A stretch of DNA of 19,212 nucleotides from Nymphaea colorata (taxonomy: Eukaryota; Streptophyta; Magnoliopsida; Nymphaeales; Nymphaeaceae), in contig NW_022204724.1 in NCBI RefSeq assembly GCF_008831285.2, positions 1 to 19,212 of the forward strand, written 5' to 3'. Below, one piece after another: positions 1 to 9,379 of this stretch (its first letter is position 1; each line of letters opens with the position of its first letter). Both the position numbers and the translations under genes were made by a program. Under the pieces are notes generated by a model that saw only the letters and a list, made by a program, of their open reading frames with translations, ran no database searches and had not been told where the DNA came from.

Positions 1-141
1 AGAGATGCTTGTTGCAAAGGACTGCTTTGGCATGGATCTGGCAAGCAGCTAATGGAAGCAACACAATTTGAGTTGTTTATACAGCTGCAGAAAAGACATA
101 GTAGTGTACTCTTGGAATGGCTTAATTGTCAGGCAGCGTAG
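1..141 (+). other. Possible 3' end of a coding exon (unidentified)
   Basis: Frame +1 is open from the window edge for 46 codons and ends at a TAG at 139-141. It contains the stretch KGLLWHGSGKQLMEATQFEL, then a Leu-rich segment, and finishes in LNCQAA. This block is visibly more GC-rich than the AT-rich DNA after it, as expected at a coding/3'UTR boundary, and it does not recur elsewhere in the window. I do not recognise the protein family. A frame of this length is not rare by chance, and the upstream part lies outside the window, so neither start nor splice site can be judged. It may be a real gene tail, a pseudogene fragment or noise. Confidence 0.2.
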
Positions 142-562
142 GCTTCCTTCACTTGAGTTGGCTTAGCCAATGTGAAATTTTGGAAGAATGTTTGTTTGAC
201 CTTAGTACTTTCAATTTGATATATTAATTGTATGTGTAATAATTACAAAACCCTTGATTTTACCCTAATTTTTGTTATCGCTCGATTTCAGCACATTGTC
301 GCAGATTTTGGCGTCAAATTTGGACCACATCTAATTCAAGTACACATATACTTATTCATAGAATATTATTTTGATTAGTTGTCACTTGAATTTTTTTTTT
401 TAATGTTCAATGTCATTGTCCCTAGCCTTTTTAGCCACCACCAAGTGTTTTCTATAAATTGTTTAAATGAGTGAAAAGTTATATTTTACTGATGGGCTGT
501 CTCTCTACATGTAGAGTTTTACCGGAATGCCACTTACATGTTGAAAATAATAGGTTATTACC
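142..562. other. AT-rich intergenic or 3'UTR-like flank
   Basis: There is no long ORF, tandem repeat or recognisable RNA gene here. A run of T lies at about 390-402. The stretch could be 3'UTR and spacer downstream of the possible exon end at 1-141. The last five bases, TTACC at 558-562, would be the left target-site duplication of the retroelement, but its right partner has been lost so this cannot be confirmed. Confidence 0.5.
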
Positions 563-2132
563 TGTTTGCATCCCAAAATTTTTGGTTGGTTTTGGAGTGC
601 TCAAGAAAAATGAGTTTTTGTTTTGAAATAAGAAAGAAAAGGACTCACCCGTTGGTACGAGTGTCAACCGTTCTCCGGTGCCTTTACCAGGGTTAATCAA
701 CCCAAGGGCTATGTTTATTATTGAAGCATTTCGTTTTAGCTTGAATATCTCTTTGATTCTATATGCTGTGTAGAAAAATATTGAAAGTTTGATGTTTCAA
801 ACTTTTGAAAAGGTTCTTCAAGAGTTGCTTGAGAACATGAAATGTTTTGGAAAACTAGAAGGAAATCCTTGTGAATATCATTGGAAATCTTGAAAAGTCA
901 TTTTGAAATCATTGTAGTCTTCTCTTCAAACATTAAGTAGGTTTGAGATTTTGCTCTAATTTAGTTACCACCTAGTTAGAGCTTCATCTCATCTTGCTTA
1001 AGTTCTTTTGGAGAGGTGCTTGTGATCATATGTGACATTAGTGAGTGAAAATGGATGGATGCATTGATCCTATATGATTGAAAGGAAAAATAATTCATTC
1101 ATACCATAACATTAATATAGATGCATTCCTACCGTAACATACATCTAACATTTTTGTTTTTGTAAATATCATATATATAAAGGAAAAGTTTTTGAAAATG
1201 GATTGGGGTTGTAGACCATCAAGCATGAATCCAATATTGGGTCATTACTTGGTTTGTGGTCCTGATGAAGTCGGCTAATGAAAAATTAAAATTTCAAATA
1301 GTAAGGTATTGAAAGAATGGAAAAGATGAAGGACTACATCCCAAGAGGGATATAGAGAAAGAAAAAGATCTTGAAAATAATAAAATCACATGTTTTTAAA
1401 AAAAGAAAGATATGCATTCGTATACATATATGAAAGCTTATGAAAATGATGTTTATGTCAAGTAGAGAAGAGAAGATCATTTTAAAAAGTGCAAGAGAAA
1501 TTTTAAAATGGAATATATGTACATCTATATATTTATGTACGTATACGAGAGTTTATAAAAGTATGTTAAATAATAGAAAGAGAAACAAGCAAAGAAAGAT
1601 ATTCATGTACATGCATATGTATATAACATGTATATACGTATATGTTTTCATGAATATGAAAATCAAGGAATGATTTGAAAATAGACGACTTCAAATTTGA
1701 TATAGGCCGGAAGGGAGCTTAGACTCATACAAAAGCCTAAGCTAAGTCTCCAAGGCCGTATTAGAGAGATTTCTTTTGAAAATGTTTTGGAAAATATGAG
1801 TTATATAAAAACATAGAATATTTATGGTTTCGTTACAAGGGAATATATTTTTCCACCGTTGGGTATGGAAGAAAATATTGCAACACATCGAGGCATTCTT
1901 TAGGGTTCCTAATGGGACGATTAAGAAAGAAACAAGTGTAAAATGACATGGAAATGCATTTTAACATGTACATTTTTGTGATAGTTTCTCTGGGTTGGAC
2001 ATGCCCAACCTCAAAAATTAATAAGAAAATAGATTGCTACAAGCCATACTCTCATTTTCACTGTTTATTGGTATGTAAATAGAAGATTAGAATATCATGC
2101 ATGGATAATATATCGACAATATTCAAGGAAGG

Positions 2133-2257
2133 AAAAAGAGAGAGGGAGAGCATGACGGAGAGGGAAAGAGAGAGAGAGAAAGGTTGAGAGAGATAGACAT
2201 AGAGAGATAGAGAGAGATACATAGAGAAAGAGAGAGAAATAGAGAGAGCTAGAGTGA
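2133..2257. repeat. GA-rich microsatellite-like tract in left LTR
   Basis: Interrupted (GA)n/(GAGAGATA)n runs occupy about 125 bp. The right LTR has the reverse-complement counterpart, (TC)n-rich, at about 8745-8890. The tract was therefore in the LTR before the two copies diverged. The short minus-strand ORF across it is low-complexity Ser/Leu sequence and is not a gene. Confidence 0.8.
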
Positions 2258-2289
2258 AACACTATAATATGATATTCCCTCTCATTTTC

Positions 2290-2765
2290 CATGCTCCCGG
2301 TTCACTCGAGCATAACCTCTTGTCTCTATAATAGAGATTGAGTGTTATATCCTTTTGCCATAGGGAGATGAAGAATAGAAGGAGAAAATGAAATGAGAAA
2401 GACAACAAAATTATATTCAAGAAATAGAAATAGCAATAACACTGAAGAAAAATAACAGCATCAAGAATATTTGAAAGAGCATCATAAAATAAAATATCAT
2501 CTCATCCTCTCATGCTCCCGGTGCACTTGAGCATAGCCTCTTGTCTCTATAATAGAGATTGAGTACTATCTCCTTTGGCCATGGGGAGATGAAGAAGTAT
2601 CGAAAGAAAAGGAAAATGCTAATCAATAAGAGAGAAATAAGAGTTAATCATAAAATGAAAGATCATATCATTTTTCATGCTCCCGGTGCACTTGAGCATA
2701 GCCTCTTGTCCCTATATTAGAGATTGAGTACTAAGAACTTTCGCCATGGGGGTAGGAAGAAGAGA
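2290..2765 (-). repeat. Three copies of a hairpin-bearing repeat in LTR leader
   Basis: A conserved core of about 75-90 bp occurs three times, beginning near 2291, 2512 and 2677. Each core contains ATGCTC-(11 nt)-GAGCAT, a perfect or near-perfect 6 bp stem. It continues with TAGCCTCTTGTCTCTATAATAGAGATTGAGTAC in pieces; the part TCTCTATAATAGAGA is almost a perfect palindrome. The core ends in a CCATGGGGAG-like box. Spacers between cores are AG-rich and variable. All three lie downstream of the TATA box in element orientation, so they would be in the transcript leader. The flipped right LTR preserves all three. Confidence 0.75.
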
Positions 2766-3001
2766 AGGAAATGAAGAAAGAAAGAAAAAGACTCTAATGA
2801 GAATGATTTAGGGAAGATGCTTGCCTTGCTTGAATATGAATACCTCTAAAAGAGGAGTAAGCTCCAAGTTGGATAATAGAAGAAATGGAAAGAGGAATAG
2901 GGAGAGAGAAATAACTCAAGAGAAACTCTAAGTCTTCAAGTGAGAATACTCTAGAATTTCTCCCAAGGTCAACTCTTGCGTAAGAGGGGGGGGAGTGGAG
3001 G

Positions 3002-3011
3002 CTATTTATAG
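3002..3011 (-). promoter_or_regulatory. LTR TATA box (CTATAAATAG on minus strand)
   Basis: The minus strand reads CTTCTATAAATAGCC, a near-ideal plant TATA element, about 440 bp inside the LTR U3 end. It is followed by a C-rich tract, as expected just before an LTR transcription start. The equivalent site in the flipped right LTR, at about 7989-8000 on the plus strand, reads CTTATTTAAACAG and is weaker but still TATA-like. Transcription start would fall roughly at 2970-2985, which is an inference from spacing. Confidence 0.6.
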
Positions 3012-3188
3012 AAGATTTTGGTGGCAAAACCTTAAATTTGAATTTCACCCCATTTTCATCCGAATTTCAAAGAATTTTGAATTATTTTGAAAACAAACTG
3101 GCTTGAAAATGGGTATGATTGACCATTAGGCTTATAAAAATATGTTTTTTTTAAAATAAGTTGGGTCTTTATCCACTAAAGAAGACTA

Positions 3189-3370
3189 AATTCACCCTCT
3201 AAAGGAAGGTTTTTTTGTCAAAAGGCGGGGCAAATAGGTCTTGCCCACCAAAATCGCCCTCTAAACGGAGGTTCTTTGTCAAAAGGAGGGGCAAATGGTC
3301 TTGTCAACAAAAAAGACCTAAATCACCCTTTAAAAAGTGGTTTTTTCTCAAAAGGAGGGGCAAATGAGTC
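3189..3370 (-). repeat. Three tandem 62-69 bp repeats in LTR U3
   Basis: Three consecutive units begin near 3189, 3252 and 3321. Each has a CACCCT(C/T)TAAA box, then a GG(A/T)GGTT-like box, and then the conserved TCAAAAGGAGGGGCAAAT. The middle unit contains a small stem, CCTC-TAAACG-GAGG. Position upstream of the TATA box is typical of repeated enhancer blocks in LTR U3 regions; an enhancer role is inferred. The right LTR has lost this segment. Confidence 0.7.
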
Positions 3371-3452
3371 TGAAATGCTTGATTTGTATTTGAACTTGGG
3401 TTTTGGATATACGAATTAGATTTTGGGCTTGAAAAAATTTGGGGTGATTACA

Positions 3453-3466
3453 GATGCCCCTCTTTG
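3453..3466 (-). other. Polypurine tract (plus-strand primer site)
   Basis: The minus strand reads CAAAGAGGGGCATC immediately before the LTR start TGTAATCACC. A purine-rich tract next to the 3' LTR is where plus-strand DNA synthesis is primed in LTR retrotransposons. Its placement beside the left LTR fixes the element on the minus strand. Confidence 0.7.
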
Positions 3467-3551
3467 TTTCTAGGCCGTTGCTAGACGGGCTTAGTGACAA
3501 AGATAAGCACCGTAAATTTTTCAAACAAAGTGAGTGCAGAGTGACATTTTA

Positions 3552-3885
3552 GGCTTATCCCCTCTTACCTCAATGGGTTGTGTGAGCTTAAATCACAGGT
3601 TTCACCCCTTACCTGCATGGGTTTGCCAATTTCAAATTCAGGTTTAACCCCCCCTGAATGGGTTGCCCTGACTTGAATCACAAGTTGAACCCTTTAATTG
3701 TGTGGGTTGCTTTTAGCTTGTAGCGCAGGTTTAACCCCTTTGCCTGCATGGGTTGGTTCGGCTAGCATTACAGGTTCAACCCTTTAACCTGCATGGGTTG
3801 CTTCAGCTTGCATTGCAGGATTGGGTTGCTCTTTTGTCCATAGTTTCAGGTTTTACCCCTTTCCTAAAGGGGTTGCTCAATAACA
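3552..3885. repeat. Tandem ~45 bp repeats with CAGGTTTAACCCC core
   Basis: Six or seven degenerate units follow one another, starting near 3552, 3594, 3641, 3681, 3726, 3771 and 3848. Each has (A/G)CAGGTTNAACCCC, a few bases, a complementary CCTGCATGGGTTG box, and a variable AGCTTG-containing spacer. CAGGTT and AACCTG inside a unit can pair, giving a small hairpin per repeat. The block sits next to the polypurine tract at the 3' side of the internal region. The plus-strand ORF crossing it (3753-3974) is a by-product of the repeats. Function unknown. Confidence 0.75.
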
Positions 3886-4349
3886 AGTGGCAATGCCAGA
3901 AAATAACCTTTATAACCTCGAAAACCTTTGTTGAAGCAATGGCTGAGACCCTATTGCTCCTTCATTGGTTGTGACAAGAAAATTTTCTATCACCTCGAGT
4001 GCCTTTTGGTGAAATTTTTGTTTTCACCCAAGGCTGGATTTTGAACTTGTTAAAATTCCCAAAACCAGCGTTTGGGTTGAGCTTGCTTTGAAAAAGCCCT
4101 CAGCCAAATGGCCAAGTTGCGCTTGCTCCATAAAATTCTCTTGTCTAGTGACCTGGTTGAACTAGCTTTTAGAAAGCTCAGAGCCTAGCGGCCAGATTGC
4201 ATTTGATCAAATCTTTAGCTTAACAACTGGTTGATTTGATTGAGATATGATCCCTTTTTCTATGGACAATGATAATCGTTCATGAAAAATATCTGTCGCA
4301 AAAGAATTTTAGAAATGTCCGTGAAATATTAAAAAAAATGCCCCAGTAT
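3886..4349. other. Internal region, degenerate ~65-80 bp repeats, no gene
   Basis: Between about 4055 and 4240 a motif of the form GGTTGA(G/A)CTTGCTTT recurs with AGCCNAGCGGCCA(A/G)(A/G)TTGC, at roughly 65-80 bp spacing in three degenerate copies. The rest, 3886-4050 and 4240-4349, shows nothing I can name. No coding frame is supported. Confidence 0.5.
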
Positions 4350-6060
4350 TAGCAATATGCCATGATTGATAAAGGAAAGAATGTTGCGTACAAGATAAAT
4401 GGTTGATGTCTTGGATTGAGACTGAGGCGAAGAAAGTAATGAAAATTGCCGCACTCAAATAAGGTATGAGCAAAATTATAAAAATGAGGTATATGTTCCC
4501 TTAACAGGGAAATGAAGGTGCAAGGTAATGACATATATATGAACTTTGGTATGCAAGAATTTGTGTTTTGTCTCTGAGGTGAAGAAATTGAGACAAAGCT
4601 TGTAGGAGGAAAATTTGTTATAAAAATATGATCGGTAGATGATAATTCTCATAGCGAGATATCAAGTTGATAATATAGGAAAACAGAACATCTCAATTTT
4701 GAAAGAATGAAATCTCAAGTAGAGTTTAAATATATGAGGTTTGACTCAGGAAGATATAGATTGAACCAAAGTGAATAAATAAGTTAAAAATTAGATGTCC
4801 AACTATTGAAACTAGAATATATCGGAGCATTAGCAAAAATCTTGTACTAAATGATGGCCCAATAAAATCATGGAAGTAGTAAAATGCGAAGAAAGACATT
4901 CCATATGTATTGAAGCTCGAGTCAAGCACATGTTGATCCCAGAGTTAGATTGAGGCAAAGAAAATAATGAAATTTGCCTCAAATGCATAAAAAATAATAT
5001 AAGAGGGTGAAAGGTAATATTACGTGTCTGCGCTTGGATATGAAAGAATTTTGACACGTAATTGGGACAAAGCTTGTATGAAAGGAATTTGTTGTATAAA
5101 TATGATTGGCAAATAGTGATTTTCATAGCAATATATCAAGTTGATAATATAGAAAAATAGAGAGAATTATCAGCAATTTATTACTTGTGAAGAATATTAA
5201 CTTTGAAAGGATATGACCTCGTGTAGAGTACAATGAGTACATGATGTTTGCTTCATATGGTCCAATAAATTGAAACCACGTATGATATGATTGAAGATGA
5301 AATATAATCGAGTAAAGCAAAGATTGACATTCAATTTGGAATAAATGATAGCCCAATGAAATTGGGGAGAAAGATACGGATGTTGAAGCCGAAATAATTA
5401 TGTAAGACTTGAGTCAAGCAAATTTGGTAATTTTGGCTATCATGTTCAAAAATATGAGGTCAGACAAATAAGAATGGGATTAACAATGTGAAATAAAATG
5501 TAGATTTTGACGCAACTCTAAAAAAAGTAGATTTGCCAAAAAATAATTGATAATTCAATGAAATTGTGGAAGTAGTAAAACATGAGGAAAGACACACCAT
5601 GATTATTGAAACTTGGAAAAATGATTGGTTAAAATAAGGGCAAAAGAATGCATGACCAAGTCAAGCGAAGTTGGTAATTGAGCCAATAACTGGTTATCAT
5701 GTTGAAGACCAATGAATAAATGAGGGATTGACAAAGTATGATGAAATATAAATTTTGAAGCAATTGTAAAAAAAAAATGGACTTGTCCAAGAATAATTGA
5801 AGATCCAATGAAATTATGAAAGTAATAAAATGGAGAGAAAAACACTATACGTGTATTAAAGCTAGAAGGTTATTGGGCTGCATATGAATGAGGGCAAAAT
5901 AATGCATGACCTAAGTCAAGCCAGTTCGTGATGGAGTCAATAGGTGGCTATCATGTTCAAAAATATGACCTCAAACAAATGAATAAATGAAGAATTGATA
6001 AGGTGTAGTAAAATAAGGACTTGCCAAATGAGAGAATTTAAAAAATCAATGTCGCTTAGG
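4350..6060. repeat. Degenerate long tandem repeats filling the internal region
   Basis: Two interleaved repeat types are visible. One is duplicated about 535 bp apart: 4411-4725 and 4946-5225 share GAGGC(G/A)AAGAAA(G/A)TAATGAAA, GGGACAAAGCTTGTA-like and ATATCAAGTTGATAATATAG. The second is tandem at about 200-245 bp, with units near 5342, 5546 and 5790 and a partial copy near 4848. These units share CCAATGAAAT, GAGTCAAGC and GGCTATCATGTTCAAAAATA. The repeats produce several similar minus-strand ORFs of 60-100 codons rich in Phe, Tyr and His. They resemble each other only because the DNA repeats, and show no retroviral motifs. This is non-coding filler in place of gag-pol. Confidence 0.65.
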
Positions 6061-6860
6061 TAGTAAGGTTAGAACATGATTTGAAGGCTATAAAGAGATT
6101 AAAAAAACATTGTTTTGAAGGAAAAAGATGGAATGTAAAATTATTAACTCCATCAGAGATTGTATGCAAGACACACATGCAATCATCATAAACATCCAAC
6201 ATTTTAAAAAGTCACCTTTATCATGCATATATTTGAAAAAAGAGCATAGGACCCTAATGGATTTGGGTTTGATCAAATATAATTATTTCATATAAGATAT
6301 GCTAATATAACTTAGCCAAGAGGCTTAGTACAAGCATAAAATCTTTCATTAGGCAACTAGGGGTAAAGTTTAACCACTTTTTCTTGGACACTCGTCGATA
6401 TACCACAAATTACCACTCATGGTACTAACGAGGGGGCTTTCCCCCCCAAAGTATGGTCTAGTTGTAAGGCTTAGTCTTATGCTACTGCCTAAGACCAAGT
6501 CTGGCAACATGATGACTGGGACAAATAGGTTTTAAAATTTTGAAATATGAGAAATCATGGAAAATCAGTTGTCTTTAATGCAATGTTGCCTAAGATGGTG
6601 GTTAAAATAAATAGAAGAGCATGTATTGTTTTCAAACAAATCTTGAATTGAGGATGGTTATATTTTATCCTAGATCTAGGTGAACATGATTGATCCTCCC
6701 CAATTAGTCTTATATGCAAGAAAGCAAATACAATCACCAAGAAATGTAATGAAACGCCGATGGGGTCAAGGCCAAAATAGGGAACATGCTTTATCATCGA
6801 CAATGAGATGTTTAACTTTATGAAATTGCATCAGTTATAATCATAGCCAAATGATGACGG
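6061..6860 (-). other. Putative 5' leader of the element, no recognisable gene
   Basis: In element orientation this follows the primer binding site, where a leader and gag would normally lie. Short minus-strand ORFs (6555-6803, 6088-6276) have no zinc knuckle or other gag motif. An imperfect inverted repeat, GGCTTAGTCTT against AAGACCAAGTC, lies at about 6469-6500 beside a run of seven C at 6445-6451. It could be a structured packaging or dimerisation region, but that is speculative. Confidence 0.45.
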
Positions 6861-6878
6861 GTCCCATCACGGTCGCCA
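6861..6878 (-). other. Primer-binding-site-like sequence
   Basis: The minus strand reads TGGCGACCGTGATGGGAC two bases after the LTR end GGGATGCAAACA. TGG right after the 5' LTR is the hallmark of a tRNA-primed PBS, since it pairs with the tRNA CCA end. I cannot assign the tRNA with confidence. Together with the polypurine tract at the other end, it establishes minus orientation. Confidence 0.6.
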
Positions 6879-7937
6879 TCTGTTTGCATCCCAAAATTTT
6901 AGTTGGTTTTGGAGTGCTCCAGAAAAATGAGTTTTTGTTTTGAAATACGAAAGAAAGGGACTCGCCCGTCGGTACGAGGGGCGACCGTTCCCGGCACCTT
7001 TACCGGGGGTAATCAACCCAATGGCTATGTTTATTATTGATGCAGTTTGTTTTATCTTCAACATCTCTTTGATTCTATATGCGGTGTAGAAAAATATTGA
7101 AAGTTTGATGTTTCAACTTTTGAAAAGTTTCTTGAAGAATTGCTTAAGAATGTGAAATGTTTTGGGAAAACTATAAGGAAATCCTTGTGAATATAATTGG
7201 AAAGCTTGAAAAGTTATTTTGAAATCATTTTAGTGTTCTCTCAAGACATTAAGCAGGTTTGAGATTTTGCTTTAATTCGGTTACGACATACTTAGAGCTT
7301 CATCTCATGCTTGCTTAAGTTCTTTTGGAGAGGTGCTTGTGATCATATGTGACATTAAGTGAGTGAAAATGAATGGATGCATTGATTCTATATGATTGAA
7401 AGGAAAAATCATTCATTCATACCATAACATTCATCAAGATGCATTCCTACCATAACATACATCTAAGATTTTGGTTTTTGTAAATATCATATATATGAAG
7501 GAAAAGTTTTTGAAAATGTATTGGGGTTGTAGACCATCAAGCATGAATCCAATATTGGGTCATTACTTGGTTTGTGGTCTTGATGAAGTTTGCAAATGAA
7601 AAATTAAAATCTTAAATGGTAAGATATTGAAAGAATGGAAAAGATGAAGAACTACATCCCAAGAGGGATATAGAGAAAGAAAAATATCTTAAAAATCATA
7701 AAATCACATGTTTTGAAAAAGAAAGATATGTATTCGTATACATATATGAAAGCTTATGAAAATGATATTTATATCAAGTAGAGAAGAGAAGATCATTTTA
7801 GAAAGAGAAAGAGAAATTTTAAAATGGAATACACGTACATATATATATTTATATACGTATAGGAGAGTTTGTAAAAGTATGTTAAATTATAGAAAGAGAA
7901 ACAACAAAGAAAGATATTCATGTGCATGCATACGTAT

Positions 7938-9379
7938 AAATGGGGTGAAATTCAAAAAAATTCAAATTTAAGGTTTTGCCACCAAAATCTTATTTAAACA
8001 GCCCCCACTCCCCCCTCTTAGGGAAGAGATGGCATTAGAAGAAACTCTAGAGTATTCTCACTTGAAGACTTAGAGTTTCTCTTGAGTTATTTCTATCTCC
8101 GTGTTCCTCTTTCCTTTTCTTCTATTCTCCAACTTGAAGCTTGCTCCTCTTCTAAAGGTATTCATATTCAAGCAAGGTAATCATCTTCCCTAAATCATTC
8201 TCATTAGAGTCTTATTCTTTCTTCATTTCCTTCTCTTCTTCCTCTCCCCATGGCCAAAGAAGATAGTACTCAATCTCTATTATAGGGACAAGAGGCTATG
8301 CTTAAGTGCACCGGGAGCATGGAAAATGATATGATTTTTCATTTAATGATTAACTCATATTTTCTCTCTTGTTGAATATAGCATTTTCCTTTTCCTTTGT
8401 CTCTTTTTCATCTTCCCATGGTCAAAGGAGATAGTACTCAATCTCTATTATAGAGACAAGAGGCTATGCTTGAGTGCTCCGGTAGCATGAGAGGATGAGA
8501 TGATATTTTATTTTATGATGCTCTTTCAAATATTCTTGATGTTGTTCTTTTTCTTCATTGTTATTGCTATTTCTATTTCTTGAATATATTTTTGTTGTCT
8601 TTCTCATTTCATTTTCTCCTTCTATTCTTCATCTCCTCATGGCAAGAGGAGATAACACTCAATCTCTATTATAGAGACAAGAGGTTATGCTCGAGTGCAC
8701 TGGGAGCATGTAAAATGAGAGGGAATATACTTTCATAGTTTTTCAATCTATCTCTCTCTATTTTTCTCTCTTTCTCTCTCTATCTCCCTCTCTATCTCTC
8801 TATGTCTTTCTTTCTCAACCTTTCTCTCCCTCTCTACGTCTTTCTTTCTCTCTTTCCCTCTTCGTCATGCTCTCCCTCTCTCTTTTTCCTTCCTTGAATG
8901 TTGTTGATATATTATCCATGCATGATATTCTAATCTTCTATTTACATACCAACGAATGGTGAGAATGGGGGTATGGCTTGGAGCTCTTTATTTTCATATT
9001 AATTTTTGATGTTGCGGCTTGTCTAACCAGGGGAAACCATCACAAAAATGTACATGTTAAAATGCATTTGCATGTCATTTTACGCTAGTTTCCTTCCTAA
9101 TCACCCCATTAGGAACCCTAAAGAGTGTCTCGATGTGTTGCTAGATTTTCTTCCATACCCAACGGTGGAAGACACATATTCCCTTGTAACCAAACCATAA
9201 ATATTCTATGTTTTTATATAAATCATATTTTGCAAAACATTTTTAAAAGAAATCTCCCTAATGCGGCCTTGGAGACTTAGCTTAGGTTCTTGCATGAGTC
9301 CAAGCTCCCTTCCGGCCTATATCAAAATTTGAAGTCGGCTATTTTCAAATCATTCATTGATTTTCATATTCATGAAAAC
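7938..9379 (+). repeat. Inverted-repeat arm, reverse complement of 1644-3055
   Basis: Shared landmarks appear in reverse order and opposite strand. They are the TTTCACCCCATTT end, the degraded TATA region near 7989, and the leader around 8040-8200. Three hairpin repeats follow at about 8247-8320, 8415-8489 and 8637-8710, then a TC-rich tract at about 8745-8890. The arms are 1.41 kb and 1.44 kb with a 4.9 kb spacer. The LTR promoter region in this arm now faces right, toward the satellite. Confidence 0.85.
8247..8710 (+). repeat. Three hairpin-bearing LTR leader repeats, inverted copy
   Basis: Cores at about 8247-8320, 8415-8489 and 8637-8710 each read CCATGG(C/T)CAAAG-like, CAATCTCTATTATAG(A/G)GACA, AAGAGG(C/T)TATGC, and then a 10-11 nt loop and GAGCAT. 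The first copy has a changed stem (ATGCTT against GAGCAT) and the second has TAGCAT; the third keeps the perfect ATGCTC/GAGCAT stem. Order and spacing mirror the left LTR. Confidence 0.7.

Larger units (their letters stand above)
563..3452 (-). repeat. Complete LTR (3' LTR of the minus-strand element)
   Basis: The block runs from TGTTTGCATCCC to GGGTGATTACA, about 2,890 bp. Its ends form an imperfect inverted repeat of about 20 bp: TGTTTGCATCCCAAAATTTT against TGTAATCACCCCAAATTTTT. In element orientation it reads as follows: U3 start at 3452; three 62-69 bp tandem repeats at 3189-3370; a TATA box at 3002-3011; a leader with three hairpin-bearing repeats between 2761 and 2290; a GA/TC-rich tract around 2130-2260; and then an AT-rich tail to 563. 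Short ORFs inside, for example at 1440-1673 and 2794-3048, have no family resemblance and are not conserved in length in the right LTR, so I do not call them genes. Confidence 0.85.
563..9379 (-). mobile_element. Non-autonomous Ty3/gypsy-like LTR retrotransposon (LARD-like), rearranged
   Basis: Two related LTR blocks start with the same TGTTTGCATCCC sequence at 563 and 6881 and enclose 3.4 kb of internal DNA. Orientation is minus. Read on the minus strand, a purine-rich tract (CAAAGAGGGGCATC) sits directly before the LTR start TGTAATCACCCC at 3452, and the LTR ending GGGATGCAAACA at 6881 is followed after two bases by TGGCGACCGTGATGGGAC, a PBS-like sequence. The internal region has no gag, protease, reverse transcriptase, RNase H or integrase reading frame on either strand, only short ORFs inside repeats. 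Long LTRs with a non-coding interior fit the LARD class. The start and end sequences resemble those of plant Tat-type gypsy elements as I recall them, but without pol this lineage call is inference. The two LTRs differ at roughly one base in ten over the stretch I compared, so the insertion is old. Confidence 0.85.
6881..9379. repeat. Rearranged and truncated second LTR (original 5' LTR)
   Basis: 6881-7937 aligns directly with 563-1623 of the left LTR at roughly 90% by eye. At 7938 the match switches to the reverse complement of left-LTR position 3055 and continues to 9379, which corresponds to 1644. The two pieces together cover left-LTR 563-3055 almost without overlap or gap (about 20 bp missing at 1624-1643). 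Positions 3056-3452, the U3 start with its enhancer-like repeats, are absent, and satellite DNA follows at once. Short ORFs here (6867-7064, 7756-7971) are counterparts of non-genic ORFs in the left LTR. Confidence 0.85.

Noticed and set aside
1440-1673. 77-codon plus-strand ORF, with a related ORF at 7756-7971
   Set aside because: The two are homologous only because they lie in the two LTRs. They are AT-rich, of different length, and the second ends in unrelated inverted sequence.
2133-2257. Telomeric or other functional simple repeat
   Set aside because: The tract is GA-rich, not TTTAGGG, and belongs to the LTR in both copies.
2794-3048. 84-codon minus-strand ORF in the LTR
   Set aside because: It covers the TATA box and leader, resembles no family I know, and its counterpart in the inverted arm is not kept as an open frame of that length.
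563-3452. Reading the element on the plus strand because its left LTR starts with TG
   Set aside because: LTRs begin TG and end CA on either strand. The purine-rich tract and the PBS-like TGG sequence only fit the minus orientation.
4726-5845. Several similar minus-strand ORFs rich in Phe, Tyr and His (4726-4929, 4830-5126, 5603-5845)
   Set aside because: Their likeness comes from the underlying DNA repeats. They overlap each other, have no retroviral motif and no consistent start.
6861-6878. Naming the tRNA that primes the element
   Set aside because: The PBS-like sequence lacks a match I can assign from memory with confidence; a tRNA database comparison is needed.
7938-9379. Independent second LTR fragment from another element in opposite orientation
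   Set aside because: It remains possible, but its breakpoints complement the direct part of the same LTR almost exactly (1623/1644), which an unrelated insertion would not predict.
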